This document shows, in pieces, positions 41,634 to 48,756 of a stretch of DNA of 64,000 nt. The notes beneath the pieces are model-generated. The model saw only the letters and a program-made list of their open reading frames with translations. It made no database searches and had not been told where the DNA came from. Position 1 is the stretch's first letter, and each line of letters opens with the position of its first letter. This DNA comes from ZC4RG29 sp964521255 (GTDB lineage Bacteria > Bacteroidota > Bacteroidia > Cytophagales > Cyclobacteriaceae): NCBI GenBank assembly GCA_964521255.1, contig CAZFRM010000009.1, positions 109,882 through 173,881 of the forward strand, in the 5' to 3' direction. The translations under genes were made by a program, and so were the position numbers.

Positions 41634-42803
41634 TTATACTTTAATGGTTAATTTCTGCGCGTGTTCCTGGGCCTTCAGCGCAAGCTCCGTTGCTAAAAAG
41701 CAATGTTCTTGTGTCATCGCTGTCTCCGTACGATTGAGAATATCATTCACCAATTGTTCCCCGTAGGGAGTTGCTTCATTCTTACAGTCAATATAAAGTG
41801 TCTCTTTGTTATCAACAAGAAAGAGATGGTTGCCACCTTCACGACCACCTATATCTATGTTCTTACGAAGCTCAATAAATCCATCGGTTCCAAGTATTGT
41901 TAAGCGGCCATCACCCCAGGATTTAAGTCCGTCGGGTGTAAACCAGTCTACGCGTATATACCCGGTTCCTTTATCTCCGCGCATGGTAAGATCACCGAAG
42001 TCTTCAAATTCAGGATACTGGGGATAATGCACATTTCCTGTTTGTGAGTACGCTACATCAGCTTTAGTCGATCCCGTAAAAAACAGAAACTGATCGCATT
42101 GATGAGAGCCAATATCACATATAATTCCACCGAAATATTTTTTATCAAAGAACCACTCAGGCCGCGACTTCAAATTCATTCTGTGAGGGCCAAGTCCGAT
42201 AGTTTGAATTACTTGTCCGATGGCACCCGCTTTCACAAGGTCACCCGCCTTTACAGTTGCTTGATTCCCGAAACGTTCGCTGTACATAATAGAATAAATT
42301 CTCTTTGTTTCCTTTTGTACACGCCGCACTTCTTCAAGTTGCTTCAGCGTGATGATTCCCGGCTTGTCAGCCATGTAATCTTTCCCATGTTTCATTACCT
42401 CGATACCAAGCGGTGCGCGGTCAATTGGGATGGAAGCGCTAACGACCAGTTGAATGGATTTATCTTCTAAAATTTCCTTCTCACTTTTTGCAAGCTTTGC
42501 CTGGGGATATCGCTTTGTAAATGCAGCAACCAAATCGGGTTCTTTCGCATAGAATGACACCAGTTCACCACCACCCTTGATCACAGATTCCACCTGTCCA
42601 TAGATGTGACCGTGGTTAAGGCCAATAGCCGAAAATTTGATTCGTGCTGCACCGGTCTTTGCTGGATTAGCTTTTGTTGAGGATATCACTCTTATTTTAG
42701 ATGATGCCTCTAAAGCAGAGGGAAGTGTTGTGGTAGCAAGTCCGGCCGCTGCGGTCAGCGAGTGTTTGATAAATCTTCGCCTGTTGGATTGTGCGTTGTT
42801 CAT
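41634..42803 (-). CDS. Tat-exported Gfo/Idh/MocA family oxidoreductase, second in cluster
   Basis: A 389-residue relative with the signal SNRRRFIKHSLTAAAG. The Rossmann loop is degenerate (FSAIGLNHGHIYGQV), the EKP lysine region reads YMADKPGIITL, and the C-terminal half carries WFFDKKYFGGIICDIGSHQCDQFLFFTG. The GxGxxG pattern is replaced by GLNHGH, so cofactor binding may differ from the canonical type. It reads in the same direction as the gene at 40131 and may share a transcript, separated by 132 bases with one repeat. The upstream gap of 530 bases is shared with the divergent gene at 43333. Confidence 0.88.
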   Translation of the reverse strand: MNNAQSNRRRFIKHSLTAAAGLATTTLPSALEASSKIRVISSTKANPAKTGAARIKFSAIGLNHGHIYGQVESVIKGGGELVSFYAKEPDLVAAFTKRYPQAKLAKSEKEILEDKSIQLVVSASIPIDRAPLGIEVMKHGKDYMADKPGIITLKQLEEVRRVQKETKRIYSIMYSERFGNQATVKAGDLVKAGAIGQVIQTIGLGPHRMNLKSRPEWFFDKKYFGGIICDIGSHQCDQFLFFTGSTKADVAYSQTGNVHYPQYPEFEDFGDLTMRGDKGTGYIRVDWFTPDGLKSWGDGRLTILGTDGFIELRKNIDIGGREGGNHLFLVDNKETLYIDCKNEATPYGEQLVNDILNRTETAMTQEHCFLATELALKAQEHAQKLTIKV

Positions 42804-43142
42804 AACAAATTTTTGGGAATGGTTACAATCTTATTCGTTTACAAAATAGGACTTAATAATTTAGTATTATTTACCTAAGATAAAATTTGGTGTTGATAAA
42901 TTAAGTAAATAGTGCTTGTTTGTAAAATGACACGCTAACAAATTGGATCAACGGTTATGGGTTTCATCTTAGTGGTATGATTGAATAAAAAAATCATTGT
43001 TTTCCGACGAATGAATGAATACCATGTATCCCTGAATTTTCTTATTTACTCTCTTGGGATGATATGATAAAGTGTATTTTGGTGTGATCATTGGCTAATT
43101 AATTTAGCAGAGTGAAGATGGAAGGAAGAGTGTGCCTTCTTT

Positions 43143-43206
43143 TTGTGTCTTTGTGCCTTCGTGGCTAAACTAAATTCTTTTGCCACAAAGACACTAAGAC
43201 ACTAAG
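43143..43206. repeat. Palindromic intergenic repeat, CACGAAGGCAC type
   Basis: TTGTGTCTTTGTGCCTTCGT (from 43143) is opposed by GCCACAAAGACACTAAGACA (from 43182). It is a relative of the repeat at 2455. Confidence 0.65.
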
Positions 43207-43232
43207 TTGTGATTCATACTAATGTCAGGGGG

Positions 43233-43303
43233 ATTCCTGCGCGCTGATTCCTTTTAAGGGGCCAGGGGAAAGCGATGGATGAACCGTCAACTCAAATATG
43301 ACA
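43233..43303. repeat. Inverted copy of the 35403 repeat
   Basis: ATTCCTGCGCGCTG, AAGGGGCCAGGGGAAAGCGA and TGGATGAACCGTCAACTCAA run in reverse complement to 35403-35472. Only half of the hairpin of the first copy is present. Confidence 0.7.
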
Positions 43304-43332
43304 TAAATCTAAGAGGTCATTAAATTTTCGAT

Positions 43333-44544
43333 ATGAAAAAAAATAAGATATCGCGAAGAAAGTTTGTAACAGCAAGCGCTGCTACAGTTACAGGATTGAT
43401 GATGATGGATTTGCCTTCCCTGGGCCATAAACGTAGCGATGAAGTTATTCGCCTGGGCATTATCGGTACGGGTTCTCGTGGGCAAGGCCTTGCATCTTTG
43501 ATTAAAGAGATGAAGGGTTTTGAATTAGTCGCCTGTTGTGATGTAATTCCTGATCACCTTGATGGAGGAATGAAGTATGCCGCGAAAGGAGCGAAGGCTT
43601 ACACTGACTACAGAAAATTGCTCGATGATAAATCCATTAATGCCGTCATCATTGCAACACCGCTATATCTTCACCATGCAATGTCGCTTGCAGCGATGGA
43701 AGCCAATAAACATATCTTCCTGGAAAAATCATTAGCCTTTGATATTGAGCAGTGCATCGATCTTGTAAAGAGAGTAAGAACATACAAAAATATTTTCCAG
43801 GTAGGATATCAATACCGTAGCTATGCTTTGTATCACAAGGTGAAAGAAATTGTTGAGCAAAACTGGTTAGGGAAGATCACCCACTTTGAATGTCAGTATA
43901 ACAGGAATTCGAATTGGCGGTTTCATTGTCCTGATCCAAAAATGGAACGTGCTATCAACTGGAGAATGTATCGTGAATATTGTGGCGGACCTTTAACTGA
44001 ATTATGTGCTCACCAGATCGATGCTGTTCACTACTTTACCAATAGTCATCCCCTCAAAGTAACTGCCATTGGTGGAGTGGATTACTGGAAAGACGGAAGA
44101 GAAACCTATGATAACATTCGTGCAATCTATGAGTATCCAAATGGAATAAAAGTGAGTGCAACATCCATTCTCTCCAACGCCTATAACGGTTATGGTATTC
44201 GCATTTTGGGTGACAAGGCGACGCTGGAAATTCAGCGCGATAAAATATTGATATATGCGGAGTCAACCAACAATGCCAAAGGAATTGTAGATGGTGTGTC
44301 GGGCGCAACGCTAAAAGCAATTACGCAAGGCGAGCCTGTAGAAGTTGCATATGTTCCTGCGGGAGAACAGGCTTCTGAAGCTACTGTTACAGCACTGCGG
44401 GAATTTTTGGATTCAATACGTACCGGAAAGAAACCGACATCCAATGTTGAGACAGCTAAAGATGCAGCCATTGCAGCACACATGGGCAACGCGGCTGCTG
44501 ACACGCAAACATTTCAACTTTGGAAACCGGAGTATTCGGTGTAG
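43333..44544 (+). CDS. Tat-exported Gfo/Idh/MocA family oxidoreductase, third in cluster
   Basis: A 403-residue protein with a twin-arginine signal (ISRRKFVTAS), cofactor loop LGIIGTGSRGQGL, IATPLYLHHAM and HIFLEKSLAFD, where the conserved Lys is preserved. The C-terminal domain contains WRFHCPDPKMERAINWRMY and CGGPLTELCAHQIDAVHYF, the latter with the His expected in catalysis. It is divergent from the two minus-strand members and precedes an M20 amidohydrolase, though a repeat of 75 bases separates the two. The exact substrate is unknown. Confidence 0.9.
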   Translation: MKKNKISRRKFVTASAATVTGLMMMDLPSLGHKRSDEVIRLGIIGTGSRGQGLASLIKEMKGFELVACCDVIPDHLDGGMKYAAKGAKAYTDYRKLLDDKSINAVIIATPLYLHHAMSLAAMEANKHIFLEKSLAFDIEQCIDLVKRVRTYKNIFQVGYQYRSYALYHKVKEIVEQNWLGKITHFECQYNRNSNWRFHCPDPKMERAINWRMYREYCGGPLTELCAHQIDAVHYFTNSHPLKVTAIGGVDYWKDGRETYDNIRAIYEYPNGIKVSATSILSNAYNGYGIRILGDKATLEIQRDKILIYAESTNNAKGIVDGVSGATLKAITQGEPVEVAYVPAGEQASEATVTALREFLDSIRTGKKPTSNVETAKDAAIAAHMGNAAADTQTFQLWKPEYSV

Positions 44545-44559
44545 TGGAGCACAATTGGT

Positions 44560-44636
44560 TTTCCGCATATTTCGCAGATGACGCAGATAAATTTCTTCAA
44601 TAACATTCTGCGAAAATCAGCGTGATCTGCGGGAAA
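44560..44636. repeat. Intergenic repeat of CGCAGAT / ATCTGCG words
   Basis: TTCCGCATATTTCGCAGATG and ACGCAGATAAAT pair loosely with ATTCTGCGAAAATCAGCG and ATCTGCGGGAA. It resembles 25746-25868. Confidence 0.55.
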
Positions 44637-44707
44637 AAATATTGATATGCCGTAGGCACGAAATGTTGGATTGTTAGAGAAGGAAGGAATCATTGTCAAA
44701 TGAAACT

Positions 44708-45889
44708 ATGATGAAAGAATTAATACAGAATTTATCGCAAGAGATTCATCAGTCGGTTGTTAAGCATAGAAGACATTTGCACAGCTATCCTGAATTATCA
44801 TTCCAGGAACACAATACCGCAGCTTACATCAAGAAGCATTTGGATGAAATGAATATACCGTGGACATCGGTTGCAAACACGGGAGTGTTAGCCATAATTG
44901 AAGGACTGCCTTCCGACCAGGCGGTAGCCTTGCGCGCGGATATCGATGCCTTGCCGATTCATGAATTAAATAAAATTCCTTACGCATCACAACATGCCGG
45001 TGTGATGCATGCGTGTGGTCATGATTTTCATACATCATCGCTGTTGGGCACAGCAAAAATTTTGAGTACGTTAAAAGATAAATTCAAAGGCACGGTCAAA
45101 CTTCTTTTCCAACCTGGTGAAGAGGTGATTCCGGGTGGCGCTACGCTGATGTTAAAAGATAATGTACTGGAAAATCCAAAACCACAAGCCGTTATCGGCC
45201 AGCATGCCATGCCTCGAATTGAAGCGGGCAAAGTTGGATTTAAAAGTGGGAAGTTCATGGCTTCAACGGATACGTTGAAAGTAAAAATTACAGGCAAAGG
45301 AGGTCATGGCGCACAACCTCATCAGAACGTTGATCCGGTTGTAATCGCATCGCATATTATCATTGCCTTGCAACAAATCATTAGTCGTAACAGGAATCCA
45401 AGAGAACCCAGTGTACTCTCATTTGGAAAAGTAGTAGCGAACGGAGCATTTAATGTAATACCGGATGAAGTTTACATGGAAGGAACCTTTCGCGCCATGA
45501 ATGAAACCTGGCGAAATGATGCTCACAAAAAAATGATCACTATGGCTGAGCGAATGGCAGAAGGAATGGGAGGGAAGTGTGAGTTCAACATCGTTCGTGG
45601 TTATCCTTTTCTTATCAACGAGGAAAAACTCACTGCACAGGTACGCGCCTATGCAGAAGAATATATTGGAAAAGAAAATGTACTGGATGAAGAAATATGG
45701 ATGGCAGCGGAAGACTTTGCTTATTATTCACAAGTAGCGGACTCATGTTTTTACCTGTGTGGTGTTGGGAATTCTTCACGAGGAATAACATCATCCCTTC
45801 ACACACCCACTTTTGATATTGACGAGAATGCGTTGGCTTTGAGCACAGGACTTATGGCTTACATTGCTGTGAAAAGGTTGGGGAATTAA
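44708..45889 (+). CDS. M20 family amidohydrolase
   Basis: A 393-residue cytoplasmic metallopeptidase of the M20D type, which hydrolyses N-acyl or conjugated amino acids. Zinc ligands lie in RADIDALP, HACGHDFHTS and FQPGEEVIPGGA; the dimerisation-domain GKGGHGAQPHQNVDP and the late AAEDFAYYSQ are also typical. The start at 44708 (tandem ATG codons) is preferred to the TTG at 44693. The stop codon lies inside a bulged hairpin (GTTGGGGAATTAA against TTAATTCCACCCCAAC), which may terminate transcription. Whether it acts with the neighbouring oxidoreductases is not clear. Confidence 0.9.
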   Translation: MMKELIQNLSQEIHQSVVKHRRHLHSYPELSFQEHNTAAYIKKHLDEMNIPWTSVANTGVLAIIEGLPSDQAVALRADIDALPIHELNKIPYASQHAGVMHACGHDFHTSSLLGTAKILSTLKDKFKGTVKLLFQPGEEVIPGGATLMLKDNVLENPKPQAVIGQHAMPRIEAGKVGFKSGKFMASTDTLKVKITGKGGHGAQPHQNVDPVVIASHIIIALQQIISRNRNPREPSVLSFGKVVANGAFNVIPDEVYMEGTFRAMNETWRNDAHKKMITMAERMAEGMGGKCEFNIVRGYPFLINEEKLTAQVRAYAEEYIGKENVLDEEIWMAAEDFAYYSQVADSCFYLCGVGNSSRGITSSLHTPTFDIDENALALSTGLMAYIAVKRLGN

Positions 45890-45903
45890 TGTAGATTGAT
45901 AAT

Positions 45904-46026
45904 TTAATTCCACCCCAACGTACTCTTCAAAAAACTTTTTAATTCTTCAGCAATCATCTTATGATCATTCATATCCGGATGTCGATCACAGCCGTTATTC
46001 CATCCGCGTGAAAGGACCCCTCTCAT
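45904..46026 (-). pseudogene. Remnant of an SGNH/GDSL-type hydrolase gene
   Basis: The minus strand encodes RGWNNGCDRHPDMNDHKMIA followed by EELKSFLKSTLGWN and a stop. This resembles the C-terminal block V of SGNH/GDSL esterases, where Asp and His of the catalytic triad lie in a D-x-x-H-P pattern. The upstream 90% of the gene is missing; a palindromic repeat element begins a few bases away at about 46032, so the element may mark the breakpoint. Confidence 0.55.
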
Positions 46027-46031
46027 CCATA

Positions 46032-46310
46032 CCTGTCATCCTAAGTTTCAAAACCTTCGGCACAAAAAGTTGAAATGACAATTACACTCATTCGAAGACT
46101 TGTCCCCCGCTGGCGGGGGGACAATGCTATTAAGTTAAGATTGTCTTGTCCTCGCACGCCCTGTATCCCTAAAGGGGCCAGTGCGCTGTGCTTCTCCCTT
46201 TAGGGAGTTGGAGGGCGAGCGGTGCGCTTAACTTAATAACATTGGGCGGGGGGAGGGGGTGGAAAACGATACACTTCAAACAATTAAATTTCTTGTCATT
46301 GGTAAAGCAT
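46032..46310. repeat. Outer palindromic repeat element, copy 1
   Basis: The sequence GTTTCAAAACCTTCGGCACA, then AAAAGTTGAAATGACA, TTGTCCCCCGCTGG, and after an inserted element GGGGGTGGAAAACGATACAC and TTTCTTGTCATTGG, is shared with 60221-60383. Its centre is a CCCCCGC/GCGGGGG hairpin. The gap 45890-46537 holds this element, the gene remnant, a CCTGCCTGC/GCAGGCAGG hairpin at 46335-46353 and a TGATGTACC/GGTACATCA inverted pair. Confidence 0.75.
46112..46254. mobile_element. 123-bp MITE-like element nested in the outer repeat
   Basis: The element (46122-46244) starts CAATGCTATTAAGTTAAG and ends CTTAACTTAATAACATTG, with 16 of 18 positions pairing. It is flanked by the direct repeat GGCGGGGGGA (46112-46121 and 46245-46254). 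Removing it with one repeat copy restores an intact TCCCCCGC-TG-GCGGGGGGA hairpin in the outer element. Inside is a long imperfect stem with CCCTAAAGGG and CCCTTTAGGG. Its ends match 13 of 18 positions of the element at 30773, which also has a 10-bp duplication. Confidence 0.75.
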
Positions 46311-46537
46311 GTGGGCCTGGTTTGCGCGTATGAACCTGCCTGCGGCAGGCAGGGGATCCCCCGAAATGAAAGCATATACTCATCGTTAGTACCCTCTAAG
46401 AACGTAGCCGCTACCTTCGAAGGAACATCGTTTCGACAAGGAATTGATTCCAGTATTAATTCCAATGGAGGTGATGTACCAATGTGTCAATGTACCGATA
46501 TACCAATTAGAAAAATGCATTCAATCGGTACATCATT

Positions 46538-46732
46538 TTAGGCTTGCCTGTTTTTTGTAAATTGTTTTGCCCGCGCTTTTACTTCTTCCCAGGAGAAACC
46601 TTTTACTTTTCCACTTTCAAACTCCATTGTTCTTTTACTGAGTTCTTCGATAAATTCGTCTGTCCAGATGTTGACTTCCTGTTGTATTTTGTTTTCAATC
46701 ATTGAGTTGGCTGTGGATTTGAATTGGTACAT
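46538..46732 (-). CDS. Small antitoxin-like protein
   Basis: A 64-residue protein resembling the addiction-module antitoxin family PF09720: WTDEFIEELSKRTMEFESGK, VKGFSWEEVKARAKQF. In this family the WEEVKxR segment is diagnostic. The usual ParE/RelE-type toxin gene next door is missing, so it is an orphan. The first codons (ATGTACCAAT) lie within a repeat word, so ATG at 46702 (MIENKIQQEV) is a possible shorter start. The gene lies 8 bases downstream of the deacetylase-like gene's end in the same direction. Confidence 0.6.
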   Translation of the reverse strand: MYQFKSTANSMIENKIQQEVNIWTDEFIEELSKRTMEFESGKVKGFSWEEVKARAKQFTKNRQA

Positions 46733-46740
46733 CGATTAAA

Positions 46741-47667
46741 TCATTTATAAAGTTTATCCCTGATTTCCTTCCAGGTAATCAATTGAATGTTGTTTTCCTT
46801 AATAAGAGTCTTACACTCGGGACTAGTGAAAAAATCGAAGTCGGCCTGGCGCCATGCAGCGCCGAAGGCAGGGCGGTCAATTGTTACGGCTTGCATTTCA
46901 TCGTTGTCATATGCAGCGTGCAACAGCAGAACATTTAGTCCGGGCTGAATGGCTTTGAAAACACCAGGGTAAAAGTTTTTCATTCCTTTCTTAAAGTCTT
47001 CTTCGCTCGCCATGAAAATACCGTCGGTTACAACATCCTTATCCGTAATTAAAGTGTTAAGATCAAGATTGAACATCATTTTAAAAGCCTGGTGATTCAG
47101 CAACACAGGAACTTTATACTCTCTGCTCAGCTTAATGTATACTTTAAGATATTCCGGATTTGAAAAGGCGGCGCCCATGTGTCCATCGAAGTGTGTAGGG
47201 ATGATGCCGAAAGCAATAGCCCTGTCAATTTGAGCGCGCAGCTCTTTTTCTACTTCTGCTACCTTTGCATTTTTGATAAGGTCAAGAACATTGTCATAAA
47301 AAAATCCATTGTTGTCAACAAGACTTGGTACCTCTGAACGAGGAGATACAGGCCCCCATTTATAAAGCTTCCATTCACTGGTTAAGGTGAGGTGTAAGCC
47401 GAGATCAACACCAGGATGCTTTTTTACATAGTCTGCAATCTCTGGAAACCAGGGACAGGGAACCATTATACTTGCGGAGTTTACGCTTCCTTCCTCCATA
47501 GCCTTTATTGTTGCGGAGTTTTGTGAATGAGACACACCTACATCATCGCCGTGAATAATAAGTAGCTTGGTATTCTTTGCATAACCCAACTTCTCTGCAA
47601 TAGTTGATTGGGCTTTGACGGATGTGAATAAAATGAAGAACAGAAGAACGAACGTAATTCTTTGCAT
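46741..47667 (-). CDS. Secreted YdjC/ChbG-like carbohydrate deacetylase
   Basis: A 308-residue protein with a signal peptide (LLFFILFTSVKAQ) and the YdjC fold. Metal and catalytic residues are in LLIIHGDDVGVSHSQN, DLGLHLTLTSEW and PTHFDGHMGAAF, as in ChbG and HpnK enzymes that remove acetyl groups from chito-oligosaccharides or hopanoid-linked glucosamine. The secretion signal points to a periplasmic or surface role on acetylated oligosaccharides. It may be cotranscribed with the antitoxin-like gene downstream. No chitinase or GlcNAc gene is adjacent. Confidence 0.9.
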   Translation of the reverse strand: MQRITFVLLFFILFTSVKAQSTIAEKLGYAKNTKLLIIHGDDVGVSHSQNSATIKAMEEGSVNSASIMVPCPWFPEIADYVKKHPGVDLGLHLTLTSEWKLYKWGPVSPRSEVPSLVDNNGFFYDNVLDLIKNAKVAEVEKELRAQIDRAIAFGIIPTHFDGHMGAAFSNPEYLKVYIKLSREYKVPVLLNHQAFKMMFNLDLNTLITDKDVVTDGIFMASEEDFKKGMKNFYPGVFKAIQPGLNVLLLHAAYDNDEMQAVTIDRPAFGAAWRQADFDFFTSPECKTLIKENNIQLITWKEIRDKLYK

Positions 47668-47811
47668 GTCAGTAGTGGTTTGGAAAAGAAATATTCAGCT
47701 TAGAAGTAAACCAATTTATCGCTTAAATCAATATGAACAAAATCTACCTCTTGTTACAGTTTTATATTACCGCTTTCAATAGCCCTTGTTGCGACTTTTA
47801 GTGTATAGATC

Positions 47812-48501
47812 TTAGTCTAAAGAAAAACTCACGGCTGCTGCGGCGTGAATTTTCGTTGTGTCAAAAACTGGTACGGCTATATCCTCCGGGTTAATCAGGA
47901 GAGGTATTTCGGTACAACCCAGGATAATTCCTTCTGCACCCTGCGTAATAAGTTTGTCAGTTATATTGATGTATCGCTTCTTACTTTCGTTGAGAAAAAC
48001 ATTTCTTCCAAGTTCTTCAAAAATGGTGTAATGTATAAACTCCCGGTCGTCAGGCTCAGGAATAATGACTTCTATGTTCTGCTCAGCAAGCTTCTCCTTG
48101 AAAAAATCATGTTCCATGGTGAACTTTGTTCCAAGTAGTCCGACTTTTTTAATATCCTGTTTTCTTATTTCAGAAGCGGTAACCTTAGCAATGTGAATGA
48201 CCGGAATCTGAATGTTTCGTTCAAGTTTTTCAGCGATCAAATGCATTGTATTCGCACATAGAACAATTGCTTCTGCACCACTTCGCTGTAAATGCTGAGA
48301 GGCTTCAGTGACCATACGTAAAGTAAGATCCCAGTTATTGCTGTCGTTGTTTCTTTTTATATCCTGGTAATTAAAAGAATATACAATGCACCGCGCAAAA
48401 TTCAAGTCGCCAAGTCTTTCATTAATCCCCTCATTGATAAGTTTATAATAATCAAGCGTGGAAACCCAACTGATTCCTCCGATAAGTCCGATGATTTTCA
48501 T
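47812..48501 (-). CDS. Aspartate/glutamate racemase family protein
   Basis: A 229-residue cytoplasmic enzyme of the Asp/Glu/hydantoin racemase family. The catalytic cysteines are in VLCANTMH and ILGCTEIPLLI, and the N-terminus MKIIGLIGGISWVSTLDYYKLINEGI is standard for YgeA-type amino-acid racemases. The start at 48501 is chosen because the frame from 48642 adds 47 residues of no protein character across a repeat. It is alone and convergent with nothing nearby. The exact amino acid racemised is not known. Confidence 0.92.
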   Translation of the reverse strand: MKIIGLIGGISWVSTLDYYKLINEGINERLGDLNFARCIVYSFNYQDIKRNNDSNNWDLTLRMVTEASQHLQRSGAEAIVLCANTMHLIAEKLERNIQIPVIHIAKVTASEIRKQDIKKVGLLGTKFTMEHDFFKEKLAEQNIEVIIPEPDDREFIHYTIFEELGRNVFLNESKKRYINITDKLITQGAEGIILGCTEIPLLINPEDIAVPVFDTTKIHAAAAVSFSLD

Positions 48502-48569
48502 TTTTCTTAAATTATTTACACATAGTTGAAGGATCAAACGGAATAAAGTTAATAAGAGCAGTATGACTT

Positions 48570-48610
48570 TTGCGCCCTTTGCGAAAAAACTTAGCGCACT
48601 TAGCGTGAAA
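48570..48610. repeat. Short TTTGCG / GCGCTTAGCG intergenic repeat
   Basis: TTTTGCGCCCTTTGCGAAAA and ACTTAGCGCACTTAGCGTGA form a loosely palindromic block related to 20711-20793. It overlaps the unlikely N-terminal extension of the racemase frame. Confidence 0.5.
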
Positions 48611-48756
48611 GAGCAGCGATCGCATGGAAAATCAACTCCCACAATTCCCTTTTAACAAACAGTAACTAAACTATTAACAAAGTGTGCCGTCAATCAAGCG
48701 AAAAGAGCTCCTTGAAATTTTCATTTTGATTTAATTTACAGCATAGAAATACTTTT

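Larger units (their letters stand above)
42804..43332. other. 529-base divergent promoter region with two repeats
   Basis: The gap lies between divergent Gfo/Idh/MocA genes. The first 330 bases are AT-rich and probably hold both promoters; I found no exact TAnnTTTG box. The right part holds the repeats at 43143-43206 and 43233-43303. No gene is seen. Confidence 0.55.

Noticed and set aside
46188..46541. Plus-strand frame across the nested repeats
   Set aside because: The frame follows palindromic repeats and has no protein-like conservation; the MITE and outer element explain the sequence.
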